Origin: G965247775 sp965247775
GTDB lineage: Bacteria > Chloroflexota > Dehalococcoidia > Bin125
DNA length: 64,000 bases
Assembly (NCBI GenBank): GCA_965247775.1
Contig: OZ252031.1
Coordinates: 248,001 to 312,000, forward strand
Direction of reading: 5' to 3'
Positions 49,204-60,041 of this stretch are shown here, piece by piece. Both the position numbers and the translations under genes were made by a program. Each line of letters opens with the position of its first letter. Positions within the stretch are counted from its first letter, which is position 1. The notes under the pieces are model-generated. The model made no database searches and was not told the origin of the DNA. It saw only the letters and a list, made by a program, of their open reading frames with translations.

Positions 49204-50517
49204 CTAGCTTCCCTGCGCGCGGTGGGCGATGAGGTCGATTTCGACGATCAACTCTTCCATCATCATGCCGCCGTGGCCGTCGCGCTGGCGCGAGGGGATG
49301 AGGTTCAGGCTGGGCATCCGGCCGACCGGCTCCCAGATGCGGCGCCAGGCGCGCGCGAAGCCCCGGTAGTCGCGCTGCGCGTGCACGAGGTAGACGCGCG
49401 CGTCCACGACGTTCGCGAGGGAGAGGTCGTTGCCCTCCAACTGTTCCCGGATCAGGGCCATCGTCCACTCCGTCTGGATCTCGATATCGGAGAAGTAGTA
49501 CGGCAGTCCGGGCGGCGCCGTCACGAAGACGAAGTTCTCGTAGTCCCGAATCGCTCCCGCTCCTGCCATGAAGAACCAGTCGCCGGCCCACAGCCCGGGG
49601 CTGAAGTGCACGTTGCGCACGTCCTCCGGGTGCCAGCGGATGCCCTTGCGCGACTCGACCTTCTGGTGCGCGGCGTCGGGGGCGAGGAAGAAGCAGTTGA
49701 CCACAAGGAGGGCGTCGGGCATGAGCAGCCCGCGCATCGCCATGGAGCTGCGTCCCGGGGGCGGCGCCCCCGCGCCCCGTCCGAGATACGCGCCCCAGAG
49801 CGCATCCATGTCGTGGAAGGTCCAGAGGCTGACTTCCATCCCCTGCGACTTGAGCCCCTGGTCGAGGCCGCTGCCCGCTGCCGCCAGCACCTTGGCCCAG
49901 TTCTCGAAGATGTAGCGCGTCTGCAATTCGGCGTCGGAGCCGTAATAGGGCGCGATCGGGTTCGTCTTGACGGCGATGCCGGTTTCGAAGTCGGTCGCCG
50001 GCAGCGCCGAGGGGAAGACGAAGATGCCCCCCTTCGTTGCCTGGGGGACCCACTCCGCCTCCATCGGGTCGGGCACGTCCGCGACGTGAATGGTCTCCTT
50101 CTGCAGGGCCGAGTCCCCCGCCAGCGCCACGGCCGAGAGGCTGAGACGGACCCCGGGGATGATGTGCTCGTCCATCACCACGGCCGTCGTCCGTGCCGGC
50201 GGCGCGCTGGGGAAGTACTCGCGCCAGACCAGCTTGAACTCATAGAACTCGGCCGGGTCCACCAGGTAGACCTCGGCCTTGAGCACGCGGTCCAGGCTGG
50301 AGCCGGCTTCGGCCAGCACGGCTTGCAGCGCGGCGCAGACGGCGCGCGTCTGCGCCGCCACCTCCGCCTCGCCCACGTACGGGGAGGGCGCGTCGGCATG
50401 CACCACGGCGCCATCCGCGTCAATGGGGTAGATCGTGGAGACCCAGATGTGGTCGCCCTGGCGGTTGACGCGCGGGGCGGGGAGCAGGTTCAGCGGCAGC
50501 GCGATCGTCGGTGTCAT
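49204..50517 (-). CDS. Triple RidA (YjgF)-domain protein D
   Basis: A 437-residue paralogue of protein C, in tandem and the same orientation, 59 bp upstream of it. Units: APRVNRQGDHIWVSTIYPID, LAEAGSSLDRVLKAEVYLVD, PARTTAVVMDEHIIPGVRLS; GGIFVFPSALPATDFETGIA, GSGLDQGLKSQGMEVSLWTF; WAGDWFFMAGAGAIRDYENF, DIEIQTEWTMALIREQLEGN and IVEIDLIAHRAQGS. It starts at ATG 50517. The pair probably forms homo- or hetero-trimers equivalent to RidA homotrimers; whether catalytic arginine positions are kept in each unit needs alignment. Confidence 0.82.
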   Translation of the reverse strand: MTPTIALPLNLLPAPRVNRQGDHIWVSTIYPIDADGAVVHADAPSPYVGEAEVAAQTRAVCAALQAVLAEAGSSLDRVLKAEVYLVDPAEFYEFKLVWREYFPSAPPARTTAVVMDEHIIPGVRLSLSAVALAGDSALQKETIHVADVPDPMEAEWVPQATKGGIFVFPSALPATDFETGIAVKTNPIAPYYGSDAELQTRYIFENWAKVLAAAGSGLDQGLKSQGMEVSLWTFHDMDALWGAYLGRGAGAPPPGRSSMAMRGLLMPDALLVVNCFFLAPDAAHQKVESRKGIRWHPEDVRNVHFSPGLWAGDWFFMAGAGAIRDYENFVFVTAPPGLPYYFSDIEIQTEWTMALIREQLEGNDLSLANVVDARVYLVHAQRDYRGFARAWRRIWEPVGRMPSLNLIPSRQRDGHGGMMMEELIVEIDLIAHRAQGS

Positions 50518-51158
50518 GGGTGGTCTTCCTCTCCAGGCGCCGCGGGCGCGACGCGCGGGCTGTCCGTCCGAGCGCGGAGTTCTGGGGAGCAGCCGAGTGC
50601 GCTCCGGCCAGCGCCCATCCGGTCACCCCCTGCCCGGCACGCCCCGCCCCCGCTGCGCCCGCGCCGGTTACGCCGCGACGAGGTCGTGGGCGGCCGGGCG
50701 CTCGCGTCGCGCCGGCGTTACGGCGCGGGGCATGGCCTTCCCCGCGACCGCCCCCCGTCTACGCGCCCAGAGCGCGCCTTGTCAACATTGTGCCGCGCGG
50801 CACGATCGGACAGGGATCATACGCGGCCCCGAACGGGGTCGACGGTTGCGACGACTACGGGACGAAGCCCCAGCCCAAACGATCTGGCAATCCGGCTGAC
50901 CAGCGATCGTGCCTCAGGCCGCCCACCGGCAGAGATGACCGGCCAAGCACCGGCTCGCAGACGCTGCGACCAGTGCGTGGCGGCGCCGGCCGAGTCCCGT
51001 TGGGGGGCTCCAGGCGCGACGCGCCGTGCGCAGCCGGCTGGCGCTGCGGATCGCGCACGGGCCCAACGAACAGGCGGCACCCGCCCACCTGTTCGAGTCG
51101 GACGCTCGCGATTGCATCCTCTTAGTCGATTGCCAGGCAGCAGCGCCGGTCGCGGCGT
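50518..51158. other. Gene-free stretch
   Basis: About 640 bp between the RidA pair and the decayed box cluster, both on the minus strand. The frames are Arg/Pro-rich and I recognise no gene. It should contain the promoter of the RidA pair near 50520-50600. Confidence 0.4.
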
Positions 51159-52583
<1,425 letters not shown>

Positions 52584-52585
52584 CG

Positions 52586-53053
52586 TCAGGTCCGTTCCCA
52601 GCGGTATTCGGGCTGCTGGCCGCTGCCGTAGCGCCGAAGCGCCTCCGCTTCCCCGGCGGCGTTCTCGCGCTGGAAGATTCAGTTCTGCCAGGCGCTGAGT
52701 CGGGCGAAGATCTTCGTCTCCAGCGTCTCCGGGCCGGGGAACCGCAGATTAGCCTCCAACCCGGTCAGCGCGTCGGGGGAGAAGGCAGCTCGCGCCTCCA
52801 GGGTGATGCGAACTTCGTCCTCCCAGTCGATCGCGTCCGGCGCGAACGTCGTCAGACCTAGGTCCGCCATGGCGGCGGCGTCCAGATCGGCACCGGCCCG
52901 CTTCTGCAATCGGGCGAGATGATCGGGGTCAGCGAGGAAGCGCGTCGCCAGCCGGGTGAGCCCGTTGCTCATCGGCAGCGGCCCGAAGTTCATCCCTGTG
53001 AGCCGCACGACGGGCGGCTCCTGGCCGTCTGCGAACACACCGTCCAGCATGTA
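52586..53053 (-). pseudogene. boxC: Benzoyl-CoA-dihydrodiol lyase BoxC, 5'-truncated with opal codon
   Basis: Only the C-terminal end of BoxC (about 155 of roughly 550 residues) is present: YMLDGVFADGQEP, VVRLTGMNFGPLPMSNGLTR, DEVRITLEARAAFSPDALTG, EANLRFPGPETLETKIFARL and SAWQN. At 52681-52679 a TGA stands where the family has Trp (QNWIFQR). The frame then continues with IFQRENAAGEAEALRRYGSG and QQPEYRWERT to a stop 3 bp before boxB. Upstream of about 53053 the sequence no longer matches. The gene is inactive. Confidence 0.85.
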
Positions 53054-53179
53054 TCGCGGGCGACCGCGCTCTCGCTCATCATCAGGCTTTCCGCCGAGCC
53101 CGCCGCGCGATGACGTGCCCCCTCCCGGCGGCCTATCGTACCCCGCGATGGTACCGCGGACGGGGTCAAGGAGCGGCCG

Positions 53180-53365
53180 ATGCAGGACCTGCCGGAACGC
53201 TACAACCTGAGCCAACTGCTGGACGACACCTTGGAGGCCGGCCGGTCGGACAACGTCGCGATCCTCCACGGGGACAACGCCGTCAGCTTCGGCGCGCTCT
53301 TCGGGCGGGTCTGCGCTGGATGGGCAACGCACTGGCGGGGCTGGGGCTGCGCCGCCTCAAGTTCG
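53180..53365 (+). pseudogene. Stub of a benzoate-CoA ligase-type gene
   Basis: ATG 53180, preceded by AAGGAG, starts DLPERYNLSQLLDDTLEAGR, then NVAILHGDNAVSFGALFGRV, as in the N termini of benzoate-CoA ligases. A frameshift near 53310 moves the rest (GNALAGLGL) into another frame, and homology ends at about 53365, next to the end of the ATPase gene on the other strand. It is divergent from boxC, matching the usual grouping of a ligase with box genes. Confidence 0.7.
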
Positions 53366-53372
53366 CCAAGCA

Positions 53373-56069
53373 CTATGCGGAGCGCAGCGACTCCGGATCG
53401 GCGGCTGCGAGCTGCAGTTGCTTGGCGCCGAGACCTTCGAAGAGCTGCTCGCGACAGGTGAAGACCACGATCTGTACGCGCTGGGCGGCGTGCGAGAGGA
53501 TGTCGAACATCAGCTGCATCCGCTGGTCGTCGGAGAACACGAGCGCATCGTCCAGAATCACGGCGGCGGGTGCGCCTTGGTCAACCAGCATTTCGGCGAA
53601 GGCGAGACGCACGAGGACGGCGATCTGTTCTTGCGTCCCCATGCTCAGATGATCGAACCGTTCCTCGTATCCCGCGCGGCGGGACATGCCGGTGATTTTC
53701 AGGTCTTCGTCCATGCTGATTTCGGCGTTGGCGAACAGCATTTGCAGGTAGGGGCGGACGCGGTTGAGGACAGGCGCGAGGTAACGCTCTTTGGCTTCGC
53801 TCTCGGCGGCGCGAAGTGTCTTGCTGAGGAGGTCGAGGACGTCGATTTCGCGTTTCAGGTGATCGCGCTGTCGCGTCGCCTGTTCGAGTTCGTGTTGCGT
53901 GTGTTCGACGGCTTCCTCAATGCCGGCGCTGTCGTGGACTTCAATGCGTTCACGCAGGCGGACGATCTCGATTCTCGAATCGGCTCGTAGGTTCGTGCGT
54001 TGCCCAATCTTCGACTCCAGTCGTGTGATCCGACCTTCGAGCTGCGGCCTGGCGCCTGCCGACCCAACTTCTTCCAGCGCGGAGACAACCTGTTGCTGTT
54101 CCGCCACTGCTCGCTCTGCCGCGTCCGTCGCCGCAGCGAGTTGGTCATCAGGCGCGACCTCAGCATCGCTGCGTAGTTTCTTTTCACGCCGTTGAATCAT
54201 CTCGGTTTGGAAATCCACGGCGCTTTGCGCTCGGAGCACTTCCGCGCGTCGTTCTGTGACGGCTGGCCCCCGCTCCTCCACAGCCGCGCGGGCGATCCGT
54301 TCCTCGCTTCTCGCATCCTGGAGTTCTGCCTGAGTGCTGCGCAATGCCGCCTCTGCGTGGTCCCGTTCAGGCAGTTCGGTGGTCTGCCATTCTGACGGCA
54401 GGGACGCCTGCCATTGGCGCAGCTCATCAATTCGATTCTGAAGCGCCAACGCGCCGCCGGGTGCTGCGAGCCGCTCCAACTCCTGCTGTGCGGCGATGGC
54501 GTCGGCCGCGAGGTCACGCCGCTGGTCGCGCAGGATTTCCGCCTCGGCGAGCGATTGCGCGCTCGCTTCGCGGAGTGCGGCGCGCAACGCTGCTTGGGCT
54601 TCCCGTTCCGCGCGCAAGAGCTGGTCGCGGTTGGCGATGGCCGGATCGATCAGAATCCGTCCGCGCTCCGGGATAATGATCGCGACTCGTTCCACCGCCT
54701 CAATCGTCGTGGGCGGATCGGTCAGCGGAGCGTCGGCGGCCTCAATGCCGGCGAGACGGTCGCTGGGGATGTCAAAGCTGATACGGGTCGCGGCGGCGCT
54801 GAGTTTGACGTTGGCCTGGTCGGCGGTGTTCGCGGCCTGGCGGATGCGTTGAAGAGATTCGTCGGTGACCTGAATTTGCTCGGCCAGACGCTGGGCGTCG
54901 CTGAGCCGCTCCTGCGCGTCGGCGACATCGCTCTGGAGGCGGAGCACGTCGATCAACTCTGCTGAGCGGGTGATGAGATCGAGGGTGTCGCGCCAACTCG
55001 CCTCCGACTGCTCCGCCGCTCCAACGGCGGCTTCGGCGGTGTTCACAGTTTGGCGCAGTTCTTCCAACGGGGCCGACCATTCGCGCTCTTGGTGTTGCAG
55101 TTGCACCAAGCGCTCGCGCTCTTGGTGCAACTTTTTCTGATCATCGGCGAGCTCGGCACGCAAGGATGCGCGCTCGGATTGGGCGCGTTGGGCTTGCTCA
55201 AGCTGTCTCTGCCGGTTCTGCAGCTCGCTGTCAGCCGCTTCAAGCTGCGACTCGCGCCGCATCACCTCGCCAAACTGGTTCCGCGCCTGGGTCAGTTCTT
55301 CCTGATCGATTCGGTCCTGATTGCCGTCGTCCAGCCGCTTGAGCCGTGTTTCCGCCGTCGCCAACTCCTCGAACGTGCCCGACATCGCTTGCTGTTGCTG
55401 CTGTTGCTCGCTGAGACGTTGTTCCAGCCCACCGATCTGGTCGAGCGCAACCTTGTAGTCGCCGTGTGGTTGGCGCCGCGCCTCCGTGATCAGTTCGCCG
55501 CGCCGTTGCTCAATGACCTGCGGCAACTCTCTGCCTCGTCGGCCTCCGAGGACCGCGCCGACCTCGGACTCCAAGCCCGCTCTGAGACTCGCCCGCGCCG
55601 AATCGGGCAAATCGGGTCTGCCGAAGGACTGTCCCTGCTGCACCCAGAGCACGCCCCACATACCCAGCGTTTCCGAATTCGCGCCGCGGCTGCCGGCCTC
55701 GGCGAAACCCAGCAGGTTACGCAGCTCAGCTTCCGCTGCGTCCGCCTCGAGCAACGTGCCATCGGGACATTGCAGCTGGGCATAGAACCTCTTTACGAAC
55801 CGCTTGGTCAGCGTGTACTCAGCGCCGCTGACTTCGAAGACCAGTTCCACGACCGGCGCCGCTCCACTGCGGTCGTTCTGCAATGCGGTGATTGGCTGCG
55901 CCCTGGAGCTGTAGCGCTCGAACAGCACCGCTCGCAGCGCGTCCAGCAGGGTCGATTTGCCAAGCTCGTTCGGCCCGACGACCAGATTGAGACCGTCGCT
56001 GAGTTCGCCCAACCGGGTCGGCTCGGTGAAGCGCTTGAACTGGTTGACTGAGAGCGTGCGCAGCTTCAT
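53373..56069 (-). CDS. SbcC/YhaN-like AAA ATPase with coiled coil
   Basis: An 898-residue SMC-like ATPase. Walker A GPNELGKSTLLDALRAVLF lies at residue 32, and the C-terminal half has the ABC signature LSMGTQEQIAVLVRLAFAEM and Walker B APAAVILDDALVFSDDQR. Between lie two long coiled-coil arms (about 180-430 and 470-760), rich in Gln/Arg/Glu, without a CxxC zinc hook. It resembles YhaN and SbcC, which work with a nuclease subunit; that partner is the next gene, overlapping by 4 bp. Codon use here is visibly less GC-extreme than in the flanking genes, suggesting transfer. Function: DNA end processing or defence. Confidence 0.82.
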   Translation of the reverse strand: MKLRTLSVNQFKRFTEPTRLGELSDGLNLVVGPNELGKSTLLDALRAVLFERYSSRAQPITALQNDRSGAAPVVELVFEVSGAEYTLTKRFVKRFYAQLQCPDGTLLEADAAEAELRNLLGFAEAGSRGANSETLGMWGVLWVQQGQSFGRPDLPDSARASLRAGLESEVGAVLGGRRGRELPQVIEQRRGELITEARRQPHGDYKVALDQIGGLEQRLSEQQQQQQAMSGTFEELATAETRLKRLDDGNQDRIDQEELTQARNQFGEVMRRESQLEAADSELQNRQRQLEQAQRAQSERASLRAELADDQKKLHQERERLVQLQHQEREWSAPLEELRQTVNTAEAAVGAAEQSEASWRDTLDLITRSAELIDVLRLQSDVADAQERLSDAQRLAEQIQVTDESLQRIRQAANTADQANVKLSAAATRISFDIPSDRLAGIEAADAPLTDPPTTIEAVERVAIIIPERGRILIDPAIANRDQLLRAEREAQAALRAALREASAQSLAEAEILRDQRRDLAADAIAAQQELERLAAPGGALALQNRIDELRQWQASLPSEWQTTELPERDHAEAALRSTQAELQDARSEERIARAAVEERGPAVTERRAEVLRAQSAVDFQTEMIQRREKKLRSDAEVAPDDQLAAATDAAERAVAEQQQVVSALEEVGSAGARPQLEGRITRLESKIGQRTNLRADSRIEIVRLRERIEVHDSAGIEEAVEHTQHELEQATRQRDHLKREIDVLDLLSKTLRAAESEAKERYLAPVLNRVRPYLQMLFANAEISMDEDLKITGMSRRAGYEERFDHLSMGTQEQIAVLVRLAFAEMLVDQGAPAAVILDDALVFSDDQRMQLMFDILSHAAQRVQIVVFTCREQLFEGLGAKQLQLAAADPESLRSA

Positions 56070-57205
56070 CGCAGTCCCGACTCAAGTTTCTTGTGTTCGA
56101 TATAGAGTCGGTGCAGCGCTTCACGAGCGAGATCGGCGTCGCTCCCGCTTGCCTCGGCGGTAGCTCGAAGCTTGTCCGCGGCGGCGCGGACAATTCCGCC
56201 CGGGTCAATATTGTCCAGGTCGTCATCGGTCGGCTCCGGATACAGTTGCGCGCGGTCGATGCGAAGGTGATAGAGCGCTGCAGCCGCCCCATCGACGATC
56301 TGTTCCTCCAAGTACTGCATGTCAGCTAGCGAGAGCGCTCCGTCGAGCCTCAGGTCCACCAGCGTGCGGTTGAGATCGCCGTCCAGATTCCGCAGTTTGC
56401 GGTCGAGGAGGTCGATGTCTTCGAGGCTCTCCACATGCTCATTGAGCGAAACCCAGCGGAACTGGCCCGTCGAGAGCCGAGTGACGTGTGGCAACTCATT
56501 TGGACCGTCGATTTCGATCAGCAGGGCTGTGCCCGTACCACGCGTTTGGAACGAGTCGGTCTCGGGCGTGCCGCTGTACCAGCAGCGTTCGTTGACCTGC
56601 AGCTCTCCGTGCCAGTCGCCGAGCGCCAAGTAGTCAAGCCGAGCAAGCTGCGGGCGCGTAGGTCCGATTGGGTTGGCTCGCTGCTCCTCATCGGTGTCGA
56701 AGCCGTAGACGGCGCCATGCGCGAGGCCGATGCGGATCAGCCCATCGGCGGTGTCTGCGTGATCCATCCAGGCGGTGGGGTCGTCGAGGGTGCGGCGGTG
56801 CCGGAGTGGGGCTGGGAGCAGGGCAGCGACATCTTGTTCAATGATTGTGACGGCCGACTCTGTATGTGTGTAGATGTTGTCGGGCAAGCCGCTCCCGCGG
56901 AGCTGATCCCAGAGTCTATTGGGTTGGTGCGGATCATGGTTGCCCGGCAACAGATGCCACTGCACCGAGGCGTGAGCCCGCATCCGCTCAATGACCTGGT
57001 TGCGCGAGTGTGGAGAGGGCGCGGCGTAGTCATAGACATCGCCCGCGACCAGCACGTGGCGAACGTTGTGCTCGTGGGCGAGTTCGCCGATGCGGGTAAT
57101 TGCCTCCAACCGCGCCAGCTGGAGCGGGCCCATTGCTGCATCCTCGACGAAGCGGAAGACTTTGCCGATCTGCCAGTCGGCAGTGTGGAGGAAGCGGAAT
57201 GCCAT
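56066..57205 (-). CDS. SbcD/YhaO-like metallophosphoesterase (nuclease)
   Basis: A 379-residue calcineurin-like phosphoesterase. Metal-binding motifs in order: RFLHTADWQIGK (DxH-type start), HVLVAGDVYDYAAPSPHSRN, WHLLPGNHDPHQPNRLW (GNHD), RIGLAHGAVYGF (H) and YLALGDWHGELQVN (GDWHG, the last two-histidine motif). A C-terminal domain with LREALHRLYIEHKKLESG-like helices follows. It is the expected nuclease partner of the ATPase downstream. ATG 57205 is chosen because the conserved domain begins there. Confidence 0.83.
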   Translation of the reverse strand: MAFRFLHTADWQIGKVFRFVEDAAMGPLQLARLEAITRIGELAHEHNVRHVLVAGDVYDYAAPSPHSRNQVIERMRAHASVQWHLLPGNHDPHQPNRLWDQLRGSGLPDNIYTHTESAVTIIEQDVAALLPAPLRHRRTLDDPTAWMDHADTADGLIRIGLAHGAVYGFDTDEEQRANPIGPTRPQLARLDYLALGDWHGELQVNERCWYSGTPETDSFQTRGTGTALLIEIDGPNELPHVTRLSTGQFRWVSLNEHVESLEDIDLLDRKLRNLDGDLNRTLVDLRLDGALSLADMQYLEEQIVDGAAAALYHLRIDRAQLYPEPTDDDLDNIDPGGIVRAAADKLRATAEASGSDADLAREALHRLYIEHKKLESGLR

Positions 57206-57309
57206 CGCGCTGCCAGTACAGTGGTCGGATTTAATGGGGAACAATCGGAGGCGGCTTCGGGATCTGCAGCCTGTCCCCCGCTTAAGCCACCGTAGGGAGG
57301 ATAGCAGGG

Positions 57310-57474
57310 CGAGTCGATGCCCCGCTCGTCGGCGTAGAGCAGACAGTCGACGGAGCGTTGCGCGTCCTCGGCGGGCATCCCGAGCGCCCGGAAGATCTCA
57401 TCCACGGTCCGGCGCATGGCCGCGGCGTCGATCCGCACGGCAATGTCGTCTGCGACTCGAAACTGTTTGAGCAT
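57310..57474 (-). pseudogene. N-terminal stub of an Ldh-family (malate/lactate dehydrogenase type 2) oxidoreductase
   Basis: From ATG 57474 the frame reads FRVADDIAVRIDAAAMRRTV, DEIFRALGMPAEDAQRSVDC and LLYADERGIDS. In the family this continues with SHGVSN; here it breaks directly into unrelated sequence (PCYPPYGGLSGGQ). The break is next to the 5' end of the YhaO/YhaN-like pair, so the pair appears inserted into, or recombined against, this gene. Confidence 0.65.
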
Positions 57475-57911
57475 GCCCAGCTCCTTCAGACTGCGGCGAC
57501 CAACGCGCCGTGGCGCCCCGCGGATGCGGGCACCCTAGTGGACTGGCAGCCAAGCCAGCATCGGTTCGTCGACAGCATGGAGCTCCGCAGGGGCTGCTGG
57601 AGCAGTCCGCGACCCTCGAGGATCCCTCAAACGAATCAAGAGCCGAATGCTTTTTCTCCCTGCCGACCTTCGTGCCGGGGGGCTTCGTCGCATGGATTCT
57701 TGTCGGACGCTGACTCCACGAACGCGGGGTGTGTCGCAGTCGCCACCGCGATCACCGGCGCGGCCGGCCGACGGAGGGCCTCGACGCGGGGGGCACCACG
57801 GCGCCGCGCTGCACTCGCATTTGTCGGGCGCGCATTGCCCACCTATCGTTTGCCGGGACCGGACGGGGACGCCGCAGAACACAGAAGGCGCCCCACTCAG
57901 GGAGGAGTCCC
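57475..57911. other. Gene-free stretch
   Basis: About 430 bp between the Ldh stub and the acyl-CoA dehydrogenase gene. No protein-like frame is recognised; the promoter of the acyl-CoA dehydrogenase should lie here. GGAGGAG at 57901-57907 is its ribosome binding site. Confidence 0.4.
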
Positions 57912-59063
57912 GTGGAGTTCGCGTTCTCCGAAGAGGAGACCCTCTTCGCTCAGACCGTACGGCGCTTCGCCCTGGAGCAACTGCTCCCCGATTACGCGAC
58001 TTGGGACGACGGCACGCCGTTCCCCGCCGAGCGCCTGCGTGCTCTTGCCGACCTCGGCATCGTGGGCATGCGGGTGCCCCCGCGCTTCGGTGGGGTGGAG
58101 GCCTCCTTCGTCCTCGCCGGCATCGCCAGCGAGGAACTCGCGCGCGGCGACTTCAACACCACCTACTTCCTGCAGATCGCGGCGATCGTCGGGACGCTCC
58201 TCGCCGCCCACGCCAACGAGGATCTGCAGCAGCGCTGGCTGCCGCCGCTCGCCGCCGGCGACGTGACACTGGCCTTCGGGCTCACCGAGCCCGCCGCCGG
58301 GTCCGACGCCGCCAACATCCAGACCCGCGCTCGTCGCGACGGCGACAGCTGGGTTATCAGCGGCGAGAAGGCCTCGATCACCTTCGGCGGTGTGGCCGAC
58401 GGCTGCGTGGTCTTCGCGCGGACGCAAGAGGAGGGCGCGCGCGGCGTCAGCGCCATCTTCGTCCCGCTCGACCAAGACGGTGTCACGCGCCAGGTGTACC
58501 GCAGCCCGGGGAGCAAGCTCACTCAGCGGGGCTCGTTGTTCTTCGATGACGTCCGTGTCCCCCTCGACCACCTGCTGGGCGACGAGGGGCGAGGCTTCTA
58601 CGCGGCCATGGATTCGTTCGACTACAACCGCGCCCTGATCGCCCTCGCCTGCCTCGGGGCCGCTGCGCAGTCCCTGGACGAGACGATCGCCTACGTCAAG
58701 GAACGCCATACCTTCGGCCGCCCGCTGGCCCAACGCGAAGGCATCGCCTTCCAGGTCGCGGAGCACCTCACGCTGATCGCCGCGGCCCGCTTGCTGGCCT
58801 ACGAGTGTCTCTGGCTGCGCGACCAAGGACGGCCACACATCAAGGAAGCCGCCATGGCCAAGTGGCTCGGCCCGAAGACCTCAACCGACGCGATCCACGC
58901 CTGCCTGCTCATGCACGGTCACTACGGGTACAACGCCGACCTCCCCTTTGAGCAGCGCCTGCGCGACGTGATGGGCCTGGAGATCGGCGATGGGACGCCC
59001 GAGATCATGAAGGGCGTCATCGCTCGCGAAGCGATCGGGCGCGAGTACACGTCGTACCGCTGA
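57912..59063 (+). CDS. Acyl-CoA dehydrogenase, cyclohexanecarboxyl-CoA dehydrogenase-like
   Basis: A 383-residue flavoprotein of the acyl-CoA dehydrogenase family. Landmarks: FAFSEEETLFAQTVRRFALE, LADLGIVGMRVPPRFGGVEA, FGLTEPAAGSDAANIQTRAR (flavin-binding), SWVISGEKASITFGGVADGC, HTFGRPLAQREGIAFQVAEH and the C-terminal HGHYGYNADLPFEQRLRDVM, GLEIGDGTPEIMK. The HGHYGYN-x-x-LPFEQRLRDV ending resembles enzymes acting on cyclic carboxyl-CoA esters. It may have belonged to the same aromatic catabolic region as the box genes. GTG 57912 has GGAGGAG just upstream. Confidence 0.88.
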   Translation: MEFAFSEEETLFAQTVRRFALEQLLPDYATWDDGTPFPAERLRALADLGIVGMRVPPRFGGVEASFVLAGIASEELARGDFNTTYFLQIAAIVGTLLAAHANEDLQQRWLPPLAAGDVTLAFGLTEPAAGSDAANIQTRARRDGDSWVISGEKASITFGGVADGCVVFARTQEEGARGVSAIFVPLDQDGVTRQVYRSPGSKLTQRGSLFFDDVRVPLDHLLGDEGRGFYAAMDSFDYNRALIALACLGAAAQSLDETIAYVKERHTFGRPLAQREGIAFQVAEHLTLIAAARLLAYECLWLRDQGRPHIKEAAMAKWLGPKTSTDAIHACLLMHGHYGYNADLPFEQRLRDVMGLEIGDGTPEIMKGVIAREAIGREYTSYR

Positions 59064-59187
59064 CGCCACGTGGGCCGCCGCGCGACGGTCACGACGCGTG
59101 CCAGAGACCATGAATCCATATCGACGCCGGGGCCCCGGGCGGTGCGCGCCGGACTATGCTCCCCCCCGCGACGATGAGGAGGAGTCA

Positions 59188-60027
59188 ATGGCGATCGGCG
59201 ACACAGAACTCATCGAAGTCACGAACGGCGTCTACGCGCGGCTGCATGAGGGCCTCACGAATGCAGGGATTATCGTCGGCGAAGAGGGCGTCTTGCTCAT
59301 CGACTCGCTCCGCGTCCCGTCGTTCGCGCGGGACCTCATCGCGGATGTGCGACGCCTCACGGACAAGCCGATCCGCTACGTCGTGAACACCCATTCCCAC
59401 TGGGATCACAGCTGGGGCAACCAAGAGTTCCCCGGCGTGACCATCATCGGACACGTCAATTGCCGGGCCGAGATGCGCAGCGAGGAGATGACCGTTCGCT
59501 GGCGGGCGAAGGTGCTCGATGCGGGAGACGCCTGGTCGGCGGAGGCGCAGTCGGCGCGGATCATCCCACCGAACCTCACCTTCCCGGAGACGCTGCACCT
59601 CGACTTCGCGGCCCGCCCCATCGACCTGCATTGGCTGGGCCGCGCGCACACGAGCGGCGATATCTTTATTCACCTCCCCGAAGAGCGCCTGATCTTCACA
59701 GGCGATGTCGCGCAGGACGGAGGCGTGCCGTACATGCTTGACGGCTACATGAAGGATTGGGTGGAGACGGACGCACGCTTGCTGGAGATCGACGCCGAGC
59801 GCTTCGTCTCCGGGCACGGGCCCGTCGGCGAGCGGCCCGCGCTCCGGGCGGCGCACGAATTTATCCGCGCCCTCGTGGGGGACACCGCCGCGGCCCGTGC
59901 CGCGGGCCAGGACGAGGCCACGGCCGTCGCGGCCGTCACCAGCGCTATGCGCGATGATTTCGGCGGCTGGCGTGGCTTCGACCGGGTCGAGGAGGGCGTC
60001 GCCTACGCCTACTGCCAGCTGGCCTGA
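59188..60027 (+). CDS. MBL-fold metallohydrolase
   Basis: A 279-residue metallo-beta-lactamase-fold protein. The metal motif NTHSHWDHSWGNQEF (HxHxDH) is intact, followed by HLDFAARPIDLHWLGRAHTS, GDIFIHLPEERLIFTGDVAQ (D) and FVSGHGPVGERPALRAAHEF (final H). The subgroup with THSHWDH-x-x-GN is common among hydrolases of unknown substrate. GAGGAGGAG precedes ATG 59188. Confidence 0.9.
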   Translation: MAIGDTELIEVTNGVYARLHEGLTNAGIIVGEEGVLLIDSLRVPSFARDLIADVRRLTDKPIRYVVNTHSHWDHSWGNQEFPGVTIIGHVNCRAEMRSEEMTVRWRAKVLDAGDAWSAEAQSARIIPPNLTFPETLHLDFAARPIDLHWLGRAHTSGDIFIHLPEERLIFTGDVAQDGGVPYMLDGYMKDWVETDARLLEIDAERFVSGHGPVGERPALRAAHEFIRALVGDTAAARAAGQDEATAVAAVTSAMRDDFGGWRGFDRVEEGVAYAYCQLA

Positions 60028-60041
60028 CCGTCGAGCGCGCA

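Noticed and set aside
52679..52681. In-frame UGA of the boxC fragment as a second selenocysteine codon
   Set aside because: The conserved residue at this position is Trp, not Cys, and the gene is truncated at its 5' end, so a nonsense mutation is the better reading.
53373..57310. Terminal repeats bounding the YhaN/YhaO-like insert
   Set aside because: The ends share only a loose match (ATCGG...CGGCT...CTGCAG) that could arise by chance in GC-rich DNA; no clean direct or inverted repeat was found.
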